Source of the DNA: Rotaria sp. Silwood1
Taxonomy: Eukaryota > Rotifera > Eurotatoria > Philodinida > Philodinidae
Length of the DNA stretch: 64,000 nt
Assembly: GCA_905250075.1 (NCBI GenBank)
Contig: CAJNOP010000033.1
Span: 992,613-1,056,612 of the forward strand
Direction of reading: 5' to 3'
Positions 49,414 to 61,179 of this stretch are shown in pieces; position 1 is the first letter of the stretch, and each line of letters starts with the position of its first letter. Made by a program: the position numbers and the translations under genes. The notes below the pieces were generated by a model, which was not told where the DNA came from, ran no database searches, and saw only the letters and a list, made by a program, of their open reading frames with translations.

Positions 49414-52400
49414 ATGTTTAAACCTTTAATCAAGAAAGTACGTGAAAACAGTAACAATCCGAGTATTTTACCGGAAAATAATTCCGATGAAATAACCGAA
49501 AATTCAAGCAAAGATAATAAGAACAGTTTAGAACATGAAAATTCTTCATCCATACATACTCATAGTAAGTAACAGGATAATTTTTTTCTTCAAAGATTTA
49601 CTTTTTGATCTTATTGTAAAGGACGATCAGATTCCAATATACAACAATCGTTAAGAAACGAACCGAGATCTTCTTCAACTTCCCATGAAGTTCGAGATTT
49701 TATTAAATAGTTTTGTTTTTTGCATTGATTTTCTTGATGTATTTTTAGGCAGAGAACAAAGATGAATTGGTCAAATCATTATCCGATATGTTTTCTCCAT
49801 ATAGTGAAGGTATAACACAGGGATTTCTTTTTTTAAAATTAATTTTTTTTATTTATAAGAACCAGTTTCCATCAATAATTATATGCGAATTCTTAAATCA
49901 TGGGTAAATTGAATTTTTAAATGTTAAAAAAAAAAATAAAACACATTTGTTTTGTTATAGATCGATTCAAAAGAAGAAATTCTTAGACAAAAAGATGATA
50001 CTATTCAACGATTAATGCAAGAAACACTTCATTTACAAAACGAAATGACAATACTTAGAAGTCAAGTTACAGATTTACAGTATGTTTTTTTTTGATTAAA
50101 ATGCTATTCAATAATTAAAGGTTTTTTTCTTTAGAAATTTAAAAGAGAAAAATACAAGCGACAACAGTGCTAAAGTAATTCCTTTAATTATTATCATCAT
50201 AGAATTCATTTATTTGTTTTTTTTTTATTTTAAGGTGCCTTATTTACAAAAACAAATTGATACTCTTCGTTCGGACAATGAAAATCTCAAATTAACTATA
50301 AAATCTTTACGAATACAATTAAGTGATGTTGAATCAGGTTTGTTAATCAATAAACTTTTTAAGATTTTCTTTGATCATGAAATTTTCGTTCATCTTTTAG
50401 AAAGAGATGATTTACTTATAAAATCAACTGATGTATCTAATTTAAAGCCTAATGATGATCTTCAAAAACAATTTGATAGACAAAAAACCGAAAATGAACG
50501 ACATGGAATTGAAATACAAAATTTAAAACAAGCTCTCATTGAACGAGATTCCATTATTGAGCAACAGGATAAACGTTTATTAATTGATCATGAAACACGA
50601 GCAATACAAACAGTCCGTTTCTTGTTTTGTATTTTCTTATATAATTTATTACATATTCTTTGATCATTTCTTTAAAAGGATGAAGATCAATCATTTGTTC
50701 AAGTACTTGCTGAACCAGATGTGGACACAATTAGTAAATTACAAGCCGAATTAGATGATAAAAATCGAGTAAGATAACAACCATTCAATGACATTAGATG
50801 AAGTACAAGAGAATAAAAGAACTCGATCTATAGTAATTAATCTATTTTGTGGAGCACGATCTAAAAGAAATGTTGAAGTAAATAAGGTAGAAATTTGCAC
50901 GTTCCACAGTTCGCGACAGACACTATCGATATATCATCAAAGCCTATATATCAGAAGTATCTTGCTAGAATATATGAACCACTTCCTTATTGCATTACTG
51001 AAGAATTAACTAAAAGGAGGGTGAAGAAATGTGCCTCATAGTGAGATTGAATAAAACAATCTCACTATGATTAACAACAGCAGCTACACTGTATTCGCAT
51101 TTTAGTTTCGCAGGAATCTTGCGACCATTTTTTTTGTATCATGTATTCTAATCTTAATAAGAAAATGGTACCAACTGAGAATTATATAAGTTACTAAAAT
51201 TCGGAGGTCAAAATTTGGAGTCGGGCTTATATTGATCTCGTTAACCCTTATTAAAACCTATATTTCTTTAATTAGTTGCTACATTCCGTAGTGGAGAGCA
51301 GTATGAGTTTATATGATATTATAGTTATAGCATCCTTCTCAGTATTACAGGATGTAACAGCAAACTCCAAACATAAGGCTTTTTATAGGTATTAATGAGG
51401 TCAATTTAAACCCGAACTGAAAATTATTGTAACCTTCAAAATTGTTTATCAAGGTTCATTTTTCAGTTCTTTCTGCTATCTTCGCTGCTAGAAGGATTTC
51501 AGTATCTATAGTACAGAAATACAATATTGTTTTATCTATATGGAACGATAAACTAGACAATTTCTAGAAAATGAGACATCTTCGGATTTTGTAAGATCGA
51601 TTTTGATTGCGATACAGCAACTATCTGAAAGTACTTGAAGCGGATCTTTTTACTATTGCATATTAAAGCCTTTTTTTTGAGTCTTCAATCGGGCTCCTGT
51701 ATTTCAGCTAAAAATTATCGTACAGATCTAGAATGTGTCACAGTTTGTAAAAAATTGTTTGCTCTATCCTTTTGTGAAATTCTAACCGACTTATATATGC
51801 GTGCTCTAGATGTAGGACAAATAGAACTTTAAGTTTCTTATCACTCCATCTTTAGAAATTATTTTTATTTCTTGTTGGGCAACTATTTTCTCTAATAAAA
51901 TCATTATTTATATTCTGTTTAGTGATTAAGGTTGCAGAAAAAATTTGAAAATAAACTTTATTGAACAATTTTGCTAGTAACTGTAGATATTCCAAATGTA
52001 TTTTCATTTCTTCGATTGTTATAAATGAACATGTTACGCAGTTTTTTTCGGAATCTTTGCCTTATCTCATGATATATATGGTAGAAATTTACTAATATCT
52101 TCCATATTACCTAAACACGGTATTAATCATCATTGAACTTGCGATGATTTGATTTATATCTTGTTTTGTATTTCTTGTATATACTTAGAAGTTAGTAAGT
52201 CGCTTATGGGAAAGACAAGTTGAGTATTAGATCATTAATATGACTTTCATGAAATACATATTGATAGTTAGTCATGTATCTACATGTGACGATCTATCGA
52301 AGGTATATCTGAATGGCTTTAGACTTGTTGTCATATTTATCAGGTCATCATAAATTTCAAAATTTAGGAAAATAACTAAAAAATCGAGAATGCTGCTATT

Positions 52401-53323
52401 TTGAAGTCTCCAATAAATCATTTGTTAAGATTTGATCATATTCATTTTTGAATATTTACACTTAAAGTTTAGTCATTGGTAAGATTTCGCGGTGTTCAAT
52501 AATTCATTTGTTAGATGAATACAACATAAATGCCAATTAATGAATTTTTCAATAAGTATAGTTTTGTTACAGTTTGAACTGATTTCTTTTTATTGGTAAT
52601 TTTTTTTGAAAACATTCATCAAACGACTTGTATATATGACTTAATAATTTAGACAATAAAAAATTTACAACAACGTTATAATGATCTTCGTAAAACACTT
52701 CAACGTGAATTTCATGCATCAATACCTAAAGATCTTAATCAAATTGGATCATCAAAACCAAATAATGCTACTTCATCATCACCAGCAAATCTTCCATTAA
52801 TACATTATGATGCATCAGCAACATCACAAAGTGATGTTGATGTAGCTAAACGAGCATCCACAGCACGACAAATGACTGCAGTGCGTAAAAATGTTACATT
52901 TACATCAACAACAACATCAGCTGCACCAACAAGTCCAGCAATTTTACCACATACATCCGTTGAATCAACTTCAACAAAATCACAAATGAATGGACATCGT
53001 TCATCTATTGATGGGCAAACTACATTAAATAGTACAAATTTTAAATATCTTAAACATGTTTTGCTTAAGTTTATGACTTCAACCGAAGATGAAGTAAGAT
53101 TAAAGACAAAAATAAAAAATTTTCAGAAAAAAAATGAATTTTATTTATTTTTTTTGTTTTATTAATTTAATTAAAGGCTATTCATCTTATTCGTGCCGTG
53201 TCAACATTGCTCAGTTTTTCAGCCGATGAAGAACGTCTTCTTCGTGAAACACTCGATTATAAAATGTCTTGGTTTGGAAAAGTGTCTCGTCATAAAGCAT
53301 TATCATCCAATATAAATTTTTAA
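49414..53323 (+). CDS. GOLGA1: Golgin-97 homologue (GRIP-domain golgin)
   Basis: This trans-Golgi tether is recruited by Arl1 through its GRIP domain. Exons are 49414-49564, 49622-49689, 49749-49809, 49860-49903, 49961-50079, 50135-50174, 50235-50337, 50401-50612, 50679-50768, 52653-53093 and 53177-53323, giving 491 aa against about 770 in vertebrates. The N-terminus MFKPLIKKV resembles the golgin-97 start. A coiled coil covers about 110-320, and [20 protein letters not shown] matches the pre-GRIP coiled coil of golgin-97. The GRIP domain (about 425-475) has the Arl1-contact Tyr at 428 ([12 protein letters not shown]) and ends in the golgin-97 signature YKMSWFG. Exon 2 uses a weak gttcga donor and exon 8 gtccgt; both are needed for frame. 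Intron 9 (50769-52652) is 1.9 kb and carries a decayed repeat. Confidence 0.92.
50975..51110. repeat. Decayed dispersed repeat, copy 2 (in GOLGA1 intron 9)
   Basis: Aligns with 2680-2810 as described there. A short frame ([19 protein letters not shown]) parallels a similar one in copy 1 ([17 protein letters not shown]), showing that the two once encoded the same peptide. Confidence 0.6.
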
Positions 53324-56279
53324 TTTTAAAGAAATATACACATACAAATTGTTACTTACTTTATTTATTCAAATAAACATTTGCTTTATATTTCATTTAC
53401 ATTAAAATAGTTGAATTTTCATAAGGGATTAGTGTCTTTTTACTATATGAAATTCTTCTCAACTTAAAAAAAAGAACAAGTCTTTTTTCAATTGAGATTT
53501 CTTTCTTTTATGTATGATTAAATAAATGAATTGATTAAGAAATAAAATTAATTGCGAGAATTTATTTTGATAAACTCAAATCTAGGACATCTTTCTTTTA
53601 CATAATAAGACCTCTCTCTCTCTCGCTCAAAAGAACACCATTGGGAATTTTGATAAGTACTCACTATTGAGTAGCATTCATTTTCGAACGATGTTATGTA
53701 TTTCAGAGCTGTCGACAAACTATTTTTTTCTGGTTTGGTCTGCAGATCAAATGAAGCCTATTGATGTGTCTAATTTTTCGAATACGTTTCATTCCAAAAC
53801 TCTATATTTTAATATATCATTCTAGTTTCAGTTCTTCACTTAATTTATTTTCATACAGAGAAGATAATTAAAAGTTCGTATACGAAATATAGTAGTCGCA
53901 AAGAGTTCCATTATCAAGTAAAGAGTAACTAAATTTTTATCCTCTAGTCACATAGTTTGACCACTCACAGAGCATGTCGAAATCTGATCTTAAGGACATA
54001 TCAGAAATTGATAGACTTCCATACAGAAAAATTAGAATGTCAACATAAGTTTTTTCTCTACACGAGGATTTATAAACATGGCAAGCAAATCTCATAAGAT
54101 GACATCTCCTCATTTGAAAACTCAATGCTGCATTAATTACTAATAAAAATTTTCATATCAGACGTTTTTAGTTTGCCTGATTTGTGCAATATTCTTTGGA
54201 TAATTCGAACACGAGAGACGACGGAAATTGTCGAAAAGTGACCGATATCTTCAGTTAATTTTAATAGTTTACCTTGGATTTTTCTCCAGCGGGTGCCATG
54301 CTCTATTCAAGTTTTTCTTGAAAATTTCACCATCGTAGCAATCAATGGAGAAGAAATTCATGCTGAGACCGTTTCGGATAATGGAGATTTCTCTGTGCCT
54401 CAAGATTACAGCGGACTGGGGCGCCCTATTTGTAACAAATTATATATATGGGAATCTTTATCTATTAATATGAAAATGAATGTTAACGTATTTAAATCGC
54501 GGAAAATTAGAAGTGTCAAAAAAGTCGCTTTTATGCCCTACAGAAAAAAACGGTATTTTCATTATTTAATCCTTTCCATTGAGACCCATTAACTTCGAAG
54601 TATAATTCACATAATTCAAAAAACATAATTATCATAGCAAAAAAACTATATAATTAGGTCAGGGCTGCAACGAAAAAGTAAAATAAAATGTAGGGAGTAA
54701 ATGATACTTATAGTCATAGATAAAAACATTTAAACTTGACGATCAATTTTTACAGCAGCACGAAAGTAAAACTGACAAACCAATTGTTATTGGCCTGAAC
54801 GGGTTTCTCTGTTAGTCAATGTAAATCCTACAACATTAAATTCATGTTCTGGTCTAGCATTTACTACTCGGATCAAAATGAACTTGTCGAATTACTCTCG
54901 ATTAACAAGGACATACATCAACATTACATTTCGAGTGTATAAGAGCCAGTTGAACAACTATGATCCGGCCTGGTCTATTTTATAAACCGAATATTATATG
55001 GAAGGGACAAGACAGGCTAGAAATTTAAAATTTGGCTTGGTCTAATACACGGTTGGATGGCCTGCAGACAGCAGCCCAGACCGGCAGCTCTGATACATTC
55101 CACTACGATATGAACAAAAAATTTCAGAATATAAGCTTCTTTAGTAGTTTCGAAGAGTTTACTTGGTTGAATGTTTCGGTCGAAAACTATACAAAGCAAA
55201 TGTTCCAATTTTTCTGGTCCACTTGATTTACATCCTTTTTACATGTTCTAAGAACATTTTCTCTATAAGTCTGAATCTGTGCATCCTTCTTTATAAGTCT
55301 GAATCTTTATGTCATTTCCGGTAATGCCAAAATAAAAACTAAGGATAGACTTCATTGTACAAAAAAAAGAGTAAAGATAGCCGCTATTCGAGAAGCGTTG
55401 AGTGCATCACGATATAACGCGGACATGAAAAGTCATTTACGCCGGAAACTCAAGGGCACTAACGAGTCTGACGGTACAAGATAGACCGAAAATCGGTTCT
55501 TGTGAATGATTGTTTAGAGCAGGACGTACACAAATACGTAGAGATTGAACGTACTCATTCTGCCATATAGGAAAGGACTTGTCGAGAATGACGTACAGAT
55601 TTCGACACGTGAACTCGGATATGTTAATTTACGTACATAGAAAGAAAAACGTGATAATTACAGTATGATTTTATTCTGACTTCGCCTTATTTTGTGCTTC
55701 TCTTGAAAACTCGTTTTTTTTTATCAAAATTTCCCGAAGAAACCGTAAAACAAGTTATATGATTTTGAACGAACCAGAGGTCATGCTCTGGATTTGCCAT
55801 CCAATTTTATTTGAATACTTATGAGTCCAGAACAAACTAGTAAGGTATTCACTAATTGAAGTTTCATTGTATTTCAACATAAATTATTTACAATAATGTT
55901 TGAATTGTTTATCATTAATTGTTAACAAAAAATGAATACAAATTTGTTTTAAAAAGACTGATAATTAACGTGTAACAAATAAAAAAAAAATAATTTTGTA
56001 TCATTAGATATTAATATTTTATTACAAGTATGAAATATTTTTAATCTATCAGAAAGATAGAGAAGCAGAGAAAGAAAACATGAAATAAAGAAAATTGACA
56101 CGTTTGACTATAATAAATATTTTTCTATAATATTTAAAGATCGATTTGTTAGAAAATTATACTAACAGACTTCAATAGTTTTTTTAAATAGAACATATTC
56201 AAAAAAAAACAACAAATTCCACAATATACACATAAATCCATAATATCATCACCAAAGCCAACTACATGTATTAAATAGC
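53324..56279. other. Intergenic stretch, no supported gene
   Basis: A TC microsatellite lies near 53612-53628. A plus-strand frame around 54290-54592 (SIQVFLENFTIVAINGEEIH) follows an acceptor-like CTCCAG and reads like protein, but it has no start, partner exon or recognisable domain. A short fragment near 55030-55226 is likewise unassignable. Confidence 0.45.
53372..53377 (+). terminator. Candidate AATAAA poly(A) signal of GOLGA1
   Basis: AATAAA lies 49 nt after the GOLGA1 stop, a good position for cleavage and polyadenylation shortly downstream. Confidence 0.5.
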
Positions 56280-57741
56280 ATGAATGAATCTGATCTAAGA
56301 TTAATGTCAAGAAATGAGTCACGTAAAAATTTTCGAATAATCCTCATTTTAGCTATTATTACTATTATTATCTTTGGTATTCTTTTGATTTTATATATTA
56401 CTCGACAAAATCTTACTTCGAAAACTATTCTTATTGAAGAAGAAGAAATAAATGAATATGAAAAGAAAATTTTTGATGATTCCATTAATATTCTTTGGAA
56501 AAATCTTCGTCGTTTCGATTTTAATCAAAGTAATCCTGATCATCTTCGACCAATTTATATAGAAGTATTGAATGCTCTTCATCAGCTAAGTTCAATATAT
56601 AAACGTGATCTCATTTTATTTCTCTATATCCATCGATTAATTAGTACTGATATTCCATTTGAACAGCGACTCACTCTACGTAATGCTAATTTAACTAATG
56701 TTCAATTTAAATACATCAATCTTAATTATTTATATTTACCTGGTGTATTTGCGTTAAACAGTCTTTTTTCTAATTGTGAATTAAAAGCATCAAATTTTCA
56801 AGGAAGTATTATGGATAAAAGTCGTTTTATTAGTTGTTCATTAGAAAAATCAACATTTTCAAGTAATTATTCATATATGATTTGTCTGATTGATATGAAA
56901 TATATTTATTTCAAAAGGTGCTTCATTAAAACAATCATTGTTTACAAGTGATAATGATTTGTCTAGTATTGATTTTACAAATACAGATTTAACCGATAGT
57001 AATATAAATATTGATGGATTTAATAATAACTGTATTATTTTTAATACACGTTTACCAAATGGATCTTTTTCTAATATTGATTCAAAAGGATTAATAAATG
57101 ATGGTGGAGCTGAACAACAAGTGATTAAATTTTTTTTTTCGCTTTCTTTTTATTAATTGATTTTGTTTTCTCGATTTCTTTGTAGTGTAATACTTTACGA
57201 AGTGATCGTTGGCGAAAAGAATCAGGATATACATCTTTGACAATAACTCATAGACAAAATAATTCATGCATTGAAATGACAACAATTTCTGAAAATAATT
57301 GTTATTTTCAAGCGAATTCAACTAGTCGATTTATTCAAGATATTGATTTAAATCAATATTCAACACTTATTGATAATAATCAAGCTCGGTATAATGTATC
57401 AGCTTTTTTAGGTTGTTCTAGTAATAATTCAAGCAACTGGGCTACAGTCGAAATTCGTTTTGTTAATGAACAAAAAAGTTTTGAGAATAATCAAATACAT
57501 GGTAATGACCTTTCTAAATATTTTTTCTTATTTTAACTTCAATTTTTTAGTTATTCACTATGGAAAATCATGGAGATCACTTTCAAATAATTCATTAATT
57601 CCAATTGGAATACGTACTGTTCAAATTATGATTGGAGCTTATATTACAGATTCATCAGAAGATTTCTTTTCATGTTGTGCAATTGATGATGTTAATTTCA
57701 ATATATTTTACAAAGATGGAAATAATTCAACATTTTCATAG
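56280..57741 (+). CDS. Single-pass membrane protein with pentapeptide repeats and putative jelly-roll ectodomain
   Basis: Four exons, 56280-56862, 56918-57120, 57186-57501 and 57551-57741, encode 430 aa with consistent phases. Residues 1-18 are a short cytosolic tail. A TM helix spans about 19-41 (NFRIILILAIITIIIF), and there is no cleavable signal, so type II topology is expected. After an acidic helical region come pentapeptide-like repeats at about 131-250 (LRNANLTN, SNFQGSI, DLSSIDFTNTDLTDSNI). The last about 150 residues look like an all-beta carbohydrate-binding type module: RFIQDIDLNQYSTLIDNN, then NVSAFLGCSS, TVEIRFVNE, GIRTVQIMIGAY and CCAIDDVNF. There are several N-glycosylation sequons. 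The function is unknown. The jelly-roll call is pattern-based. Confidence 0.8.
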
Positions 57742-58822
57742 AAATATCGTTTCTTTTAGAATACAAATTGATTGATTATCTATTACGTCTCTTCATTTGA
57801 CTTTAAGAACTATTTCTTCTAAGTTTCTTTTTGTTCGCCTTGTCTTAAAGAAATAAACACTCTTAAATTTGAATTTACATCTACAATTTTTTTCATATAG
57901 GCTATTTATTGATTTTATTTTGAGGTTTTTTCTTTGTCGAATAATGTAAAGTACATATAATTCATGTCAATATGCGGTTTAGTCTTTATTCTTTCAGAGA
58001 ACAAATTATTTTTTGAGCACAAGAATTAAATACTAAAATCATTTTGAAATATGAGATATTCAAGGACATCAAAGATTAAATACATTTTGTCACGTAATGA
58101 TCACATTATACTGAACGTGATGTATACGCAGTAGGTCATCAATACGCAATATGATAAAAAAAACTGAAATATTTCCGCCTTGATTCAATCAAATAGACTG
58201 AATTTTTTTAGTTTGTGGCAGGGGGTTATTCAAACTTTTTTTCTATAACTCACGTATTCGGTATGTTTCGAAGAAAAAAGATCAACGTTTGATCATGTTT
58301 CTGAACAGAGTTATATGCAAAAACAAAGAATGTCGCAAAACTTTTTCCACACTCAATATTTCATTCTTGATAATGTGAACTATCGGGATCGTTAACTATT
58401 CAATTGACTGCTTCTAAAAATTTTCTTTACTTACACCAATATCATATCATATCATTAGTAAAGTCTATTATGATTTCTCCTTTTTATTGTTTTATGCAAT
58501 ACCTGAAAATTACCTATGCATTGTTTCGATTGTAGTTGTTTATGTTAACAGTATGAAAAAAAAACACTTTAAATAAGCTTTTATCAGTAACCAAAAATTC
58601 TCTGGGCTTAGTTTTGAAGCGAAGATATTTGAATGTTTTATCGTAGTGCCTACTTATGCTTCATTCTTTGTTAGAACCTGTCATATTGATCCTGAATCAG
58701 GATTTGGATGCAAACATTTTGAATTCGTTGGGCTCTATTTTTTGAATACTGTATTTTTTCTATTCAGCCAATAACTGGTAAATAATAACATGCTATTGTT
58801 ATTTAGACATTACTCAAATAGT
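57742..58822. other. Intergenic, convergent 3' ends
   Basis: This lies between the plus-strand pentapeptide gene and the minus-strand gene ending at 58823. I see no gene or strong repeat. Confidence 0.5.
57852..57857 (+). terminator. Candidate AATAAA poly(A) signal of the pentapeptide-repeat gene
   Basis: AATAAA lies 111 nt after the stop codon. Confidence 0.45.
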
Positions 58823-59543
58823 TTATTTATTAAATGTGTTAATATAATTAGTAAAAAATATTGAATTTGGTGGACCTTTAATAAATGTTTCATACTGATC
58901 CGAAAAGAATGGAGCTAATCCAAATGATTGAGGATCAAGTTTTATTCGAATTTTACCACGTTGAGTATTTATACTTTGTATAATCATTGAATTTTTTCTA
59001 TTATTTTCTTCATCATTATCTATTTCATTTTTCGAGATAGTTGTAAAAGTAGGTCCCATAGGAAATCGTTGATCAGGGATACTTTCACAATTATACATTG
59101 GAATACAAATTGCTGGAGATAATGTATTGTTAGGATCTCTTAATTTTAATGGATCAATACCAATCATGGCCGTATTTAATGCAAACTATGAATTTATATG
59201 AAAAATAATATTCATTTATTTTCTTTTTGTACCTGTTTCATTTGTTCAGCGTCACGCATTATTTGTCGAAGAGAATCTCGGAAAAAAAAATAAATTTTTG
59301 AAATTGTTAGAATAGCAAATTAATAAAAACCAACAATGAAGAAAATTACAACAACAATTTTTACATTGTTCAGTTGGAATGTCTTCATTTGATTGTTTTT
59401 TTGATGATTTGAAAACATCATTTAATTTTAATTCACTCTTTATCTTTACAATTAAATAACATATCAAAAGTTCTTAATTTAATTTTTATATACTCATGTA
59501 CCTTGTTGATCTTTTGTTTTTCTAAAGAAACTAAGAGTAACAT
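58823..59543 (-). CDS. Hypothetical protein, unrecognised (gene model tentative)
   Basis: The minus-strand exons are 59502-59543, 59335-59443, 59233-59276 and 58823-59185, giving 185 aa if the ATG at 59543 is used. That ATG follows an acceptor-like TTTTCAG, so the true start may be further upstream. The last exon is the best supported (FALNTAMIGIDPLKLRD, GPTFTTISKNE, DPQSFGLAPFF) and follows an ATTCATAG acceptor. Exon 2 has a Cys cluster (CKNCCCNFLH) and needs a weak gttggt donor to stay in frame. No domain is recognised. It lies head to tail with the next minus-strand gene, 338 bp downstream of its stop. Confidence 0.45.
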
Positions 59544-59881
59544 TTTCTGAAAATTCATTACTGTTAATTACGATGCTTAGATGATGTTTTTGATTTCATA
59601 TTTTTGCTAATTTTACCGATAAATTATTTTTCATGATATCTAAATAATAAATTTACCTTGATGTAATTTGATTGTCTTTATTGCCTATTAAAACATTTAT
59701 TAAATGTCTTTCATTAGAAATGAATTACTTTTGCTAGAAGAAAACGTATGTTATTTTTATCGAATAACCAACGGTGTCTTTTGTTTTTCTTTACCTAGAT
59801 TTCTTTTTGTTCACTTTAGTTTTCATTAATGTTTTCGAATTTTCTATGAGAATTTATATACAAAAGAAAAACAATTTTTTA

Positions 59882-61179
59882 TTATTGCTGACTCTTTTGT
59901 TTCGTTTTTCTTGCTGATATACTGATATTTTGATTGTTTGAAGTATTAGGAAACTTATGATTGAATGATTGATTTTCATCTGCATCAATTGATGCACCTA
60001 TTTCTGTTCGAACAGTATTGACAAGTTCACGAAGATTCTTGGAACAAAAATCAACACATTCGTTTTTATTAATTTGTCTTTGTCATTCTTACCATTTCAC
60101 TATATAGTGGTTTTGTGTCAACTTTCGTTTCAGATAATGATACAGAAAATTCTTCTTTGTCTTTCTTTGATGTAGTTGGATCTTCTGAACTGTTATTAAT
60201 AGCAATTGTTTTTGTCTGACAAAGTGAACTATATTGAGGAGATTTTTGTATTTGAGCTATATTAAATAAAAGATAATTTTATTGAGTAATTTAAGATTAA
60301 ATGCATTTAGGTTATGAGACTATTCATCGTCTTTAATGCAAAAGGCACGTAGACAATAGTCAGAGCATCGTAGAAGTGCGAAAGTATGCTGTTATTCTTT
60401 TGGATTTAGGGTTGGATTTTTCTTAGTTATAAAACTATACTTTCATTGTACCCCGTGTACTTTCACTATATTCCTGTACTCTCCAAATATAGAGAATACT
60501 CGCGTATGGCGTTGCCACCTAGCTCGAAAGGCACGAAATGATATTCCTAACTTTTGATGTGATTTATATTTTTCACAACATAGAAACTGATCTAATCTTT
60601 CATGGAAATCTCATGTAAAGAAAGCATATTTCATTAACACTAAAATTAACTGTGATCATTATTGTAATGACAATGATTTTCTGAGAATTGTTTGTGTACA
60701 TGAATGTTTGCATAATGATTCATATCATATGTTTTGTTATCTGTGTTCAAATTATAGTTCTTTGGTTTAATTGATTGCAATGATTGTTGACTATGTATAA
60801 AATTATTCTGACTAATTATCTTAGTTTTCCGACGACAGCATAAATTTTTATAATAATGCTCATTTTGTTGGCTAGATAAGTGTTCAATCCCTTGAAAAGT
60901 TGATGTTTTTAATGGAAAATTTTGTTTATGGATTTGTAGAGTTTTTGTTATGAAAAAATCGAATGTTTGTTCATTTGACATCGGAGATGATTTGATATCT
61001 TGAATAAGATCAGGAATAAAAGACAGGTTTTCTTTCTTTTTCTAAAATCTGTCTATATATGTTAATTAATAGGATAATAGTTGACATACTTGTTTCTCAT
61101 TGTGATTATTAATTGCTGTTTTAGAAGTTCGTAATACATTGTATTTACTTGATAATAGTTTCAAAAGAAAATTTTTCAT
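59882..61179 (-). CDS. Hypothetical Asn/Ser/Lys-rich protein, unrecognised
   Basis: The minus-strand exons are 61090-61179, 60651-61041, 60093-60256 and 59882-60037, giving 266 aa. The ATG at 61179 opens MKNFLLKLLSSKYNVLRTSK, and the donor GTATGT and acceptor TTTTAG around intron 1 are good. The donor of exon 2 (gttaat, just before a stop) is weaker, and intron 2 is 394 nt. The protein is basic and polar, with Asn/His/Gln-rich stretches and probably disordered. A short amphipathic segment (NLRELVNTVRTEIGA) is the only structured-looking part. I see no TM helix and no known family. Confidence 0.55.

Noticed and set aside
54290-54592. Protein-like frame following CTCCAG
   Set aside because: No start, donor or homologous family recognised; noted only in the intergenic description.
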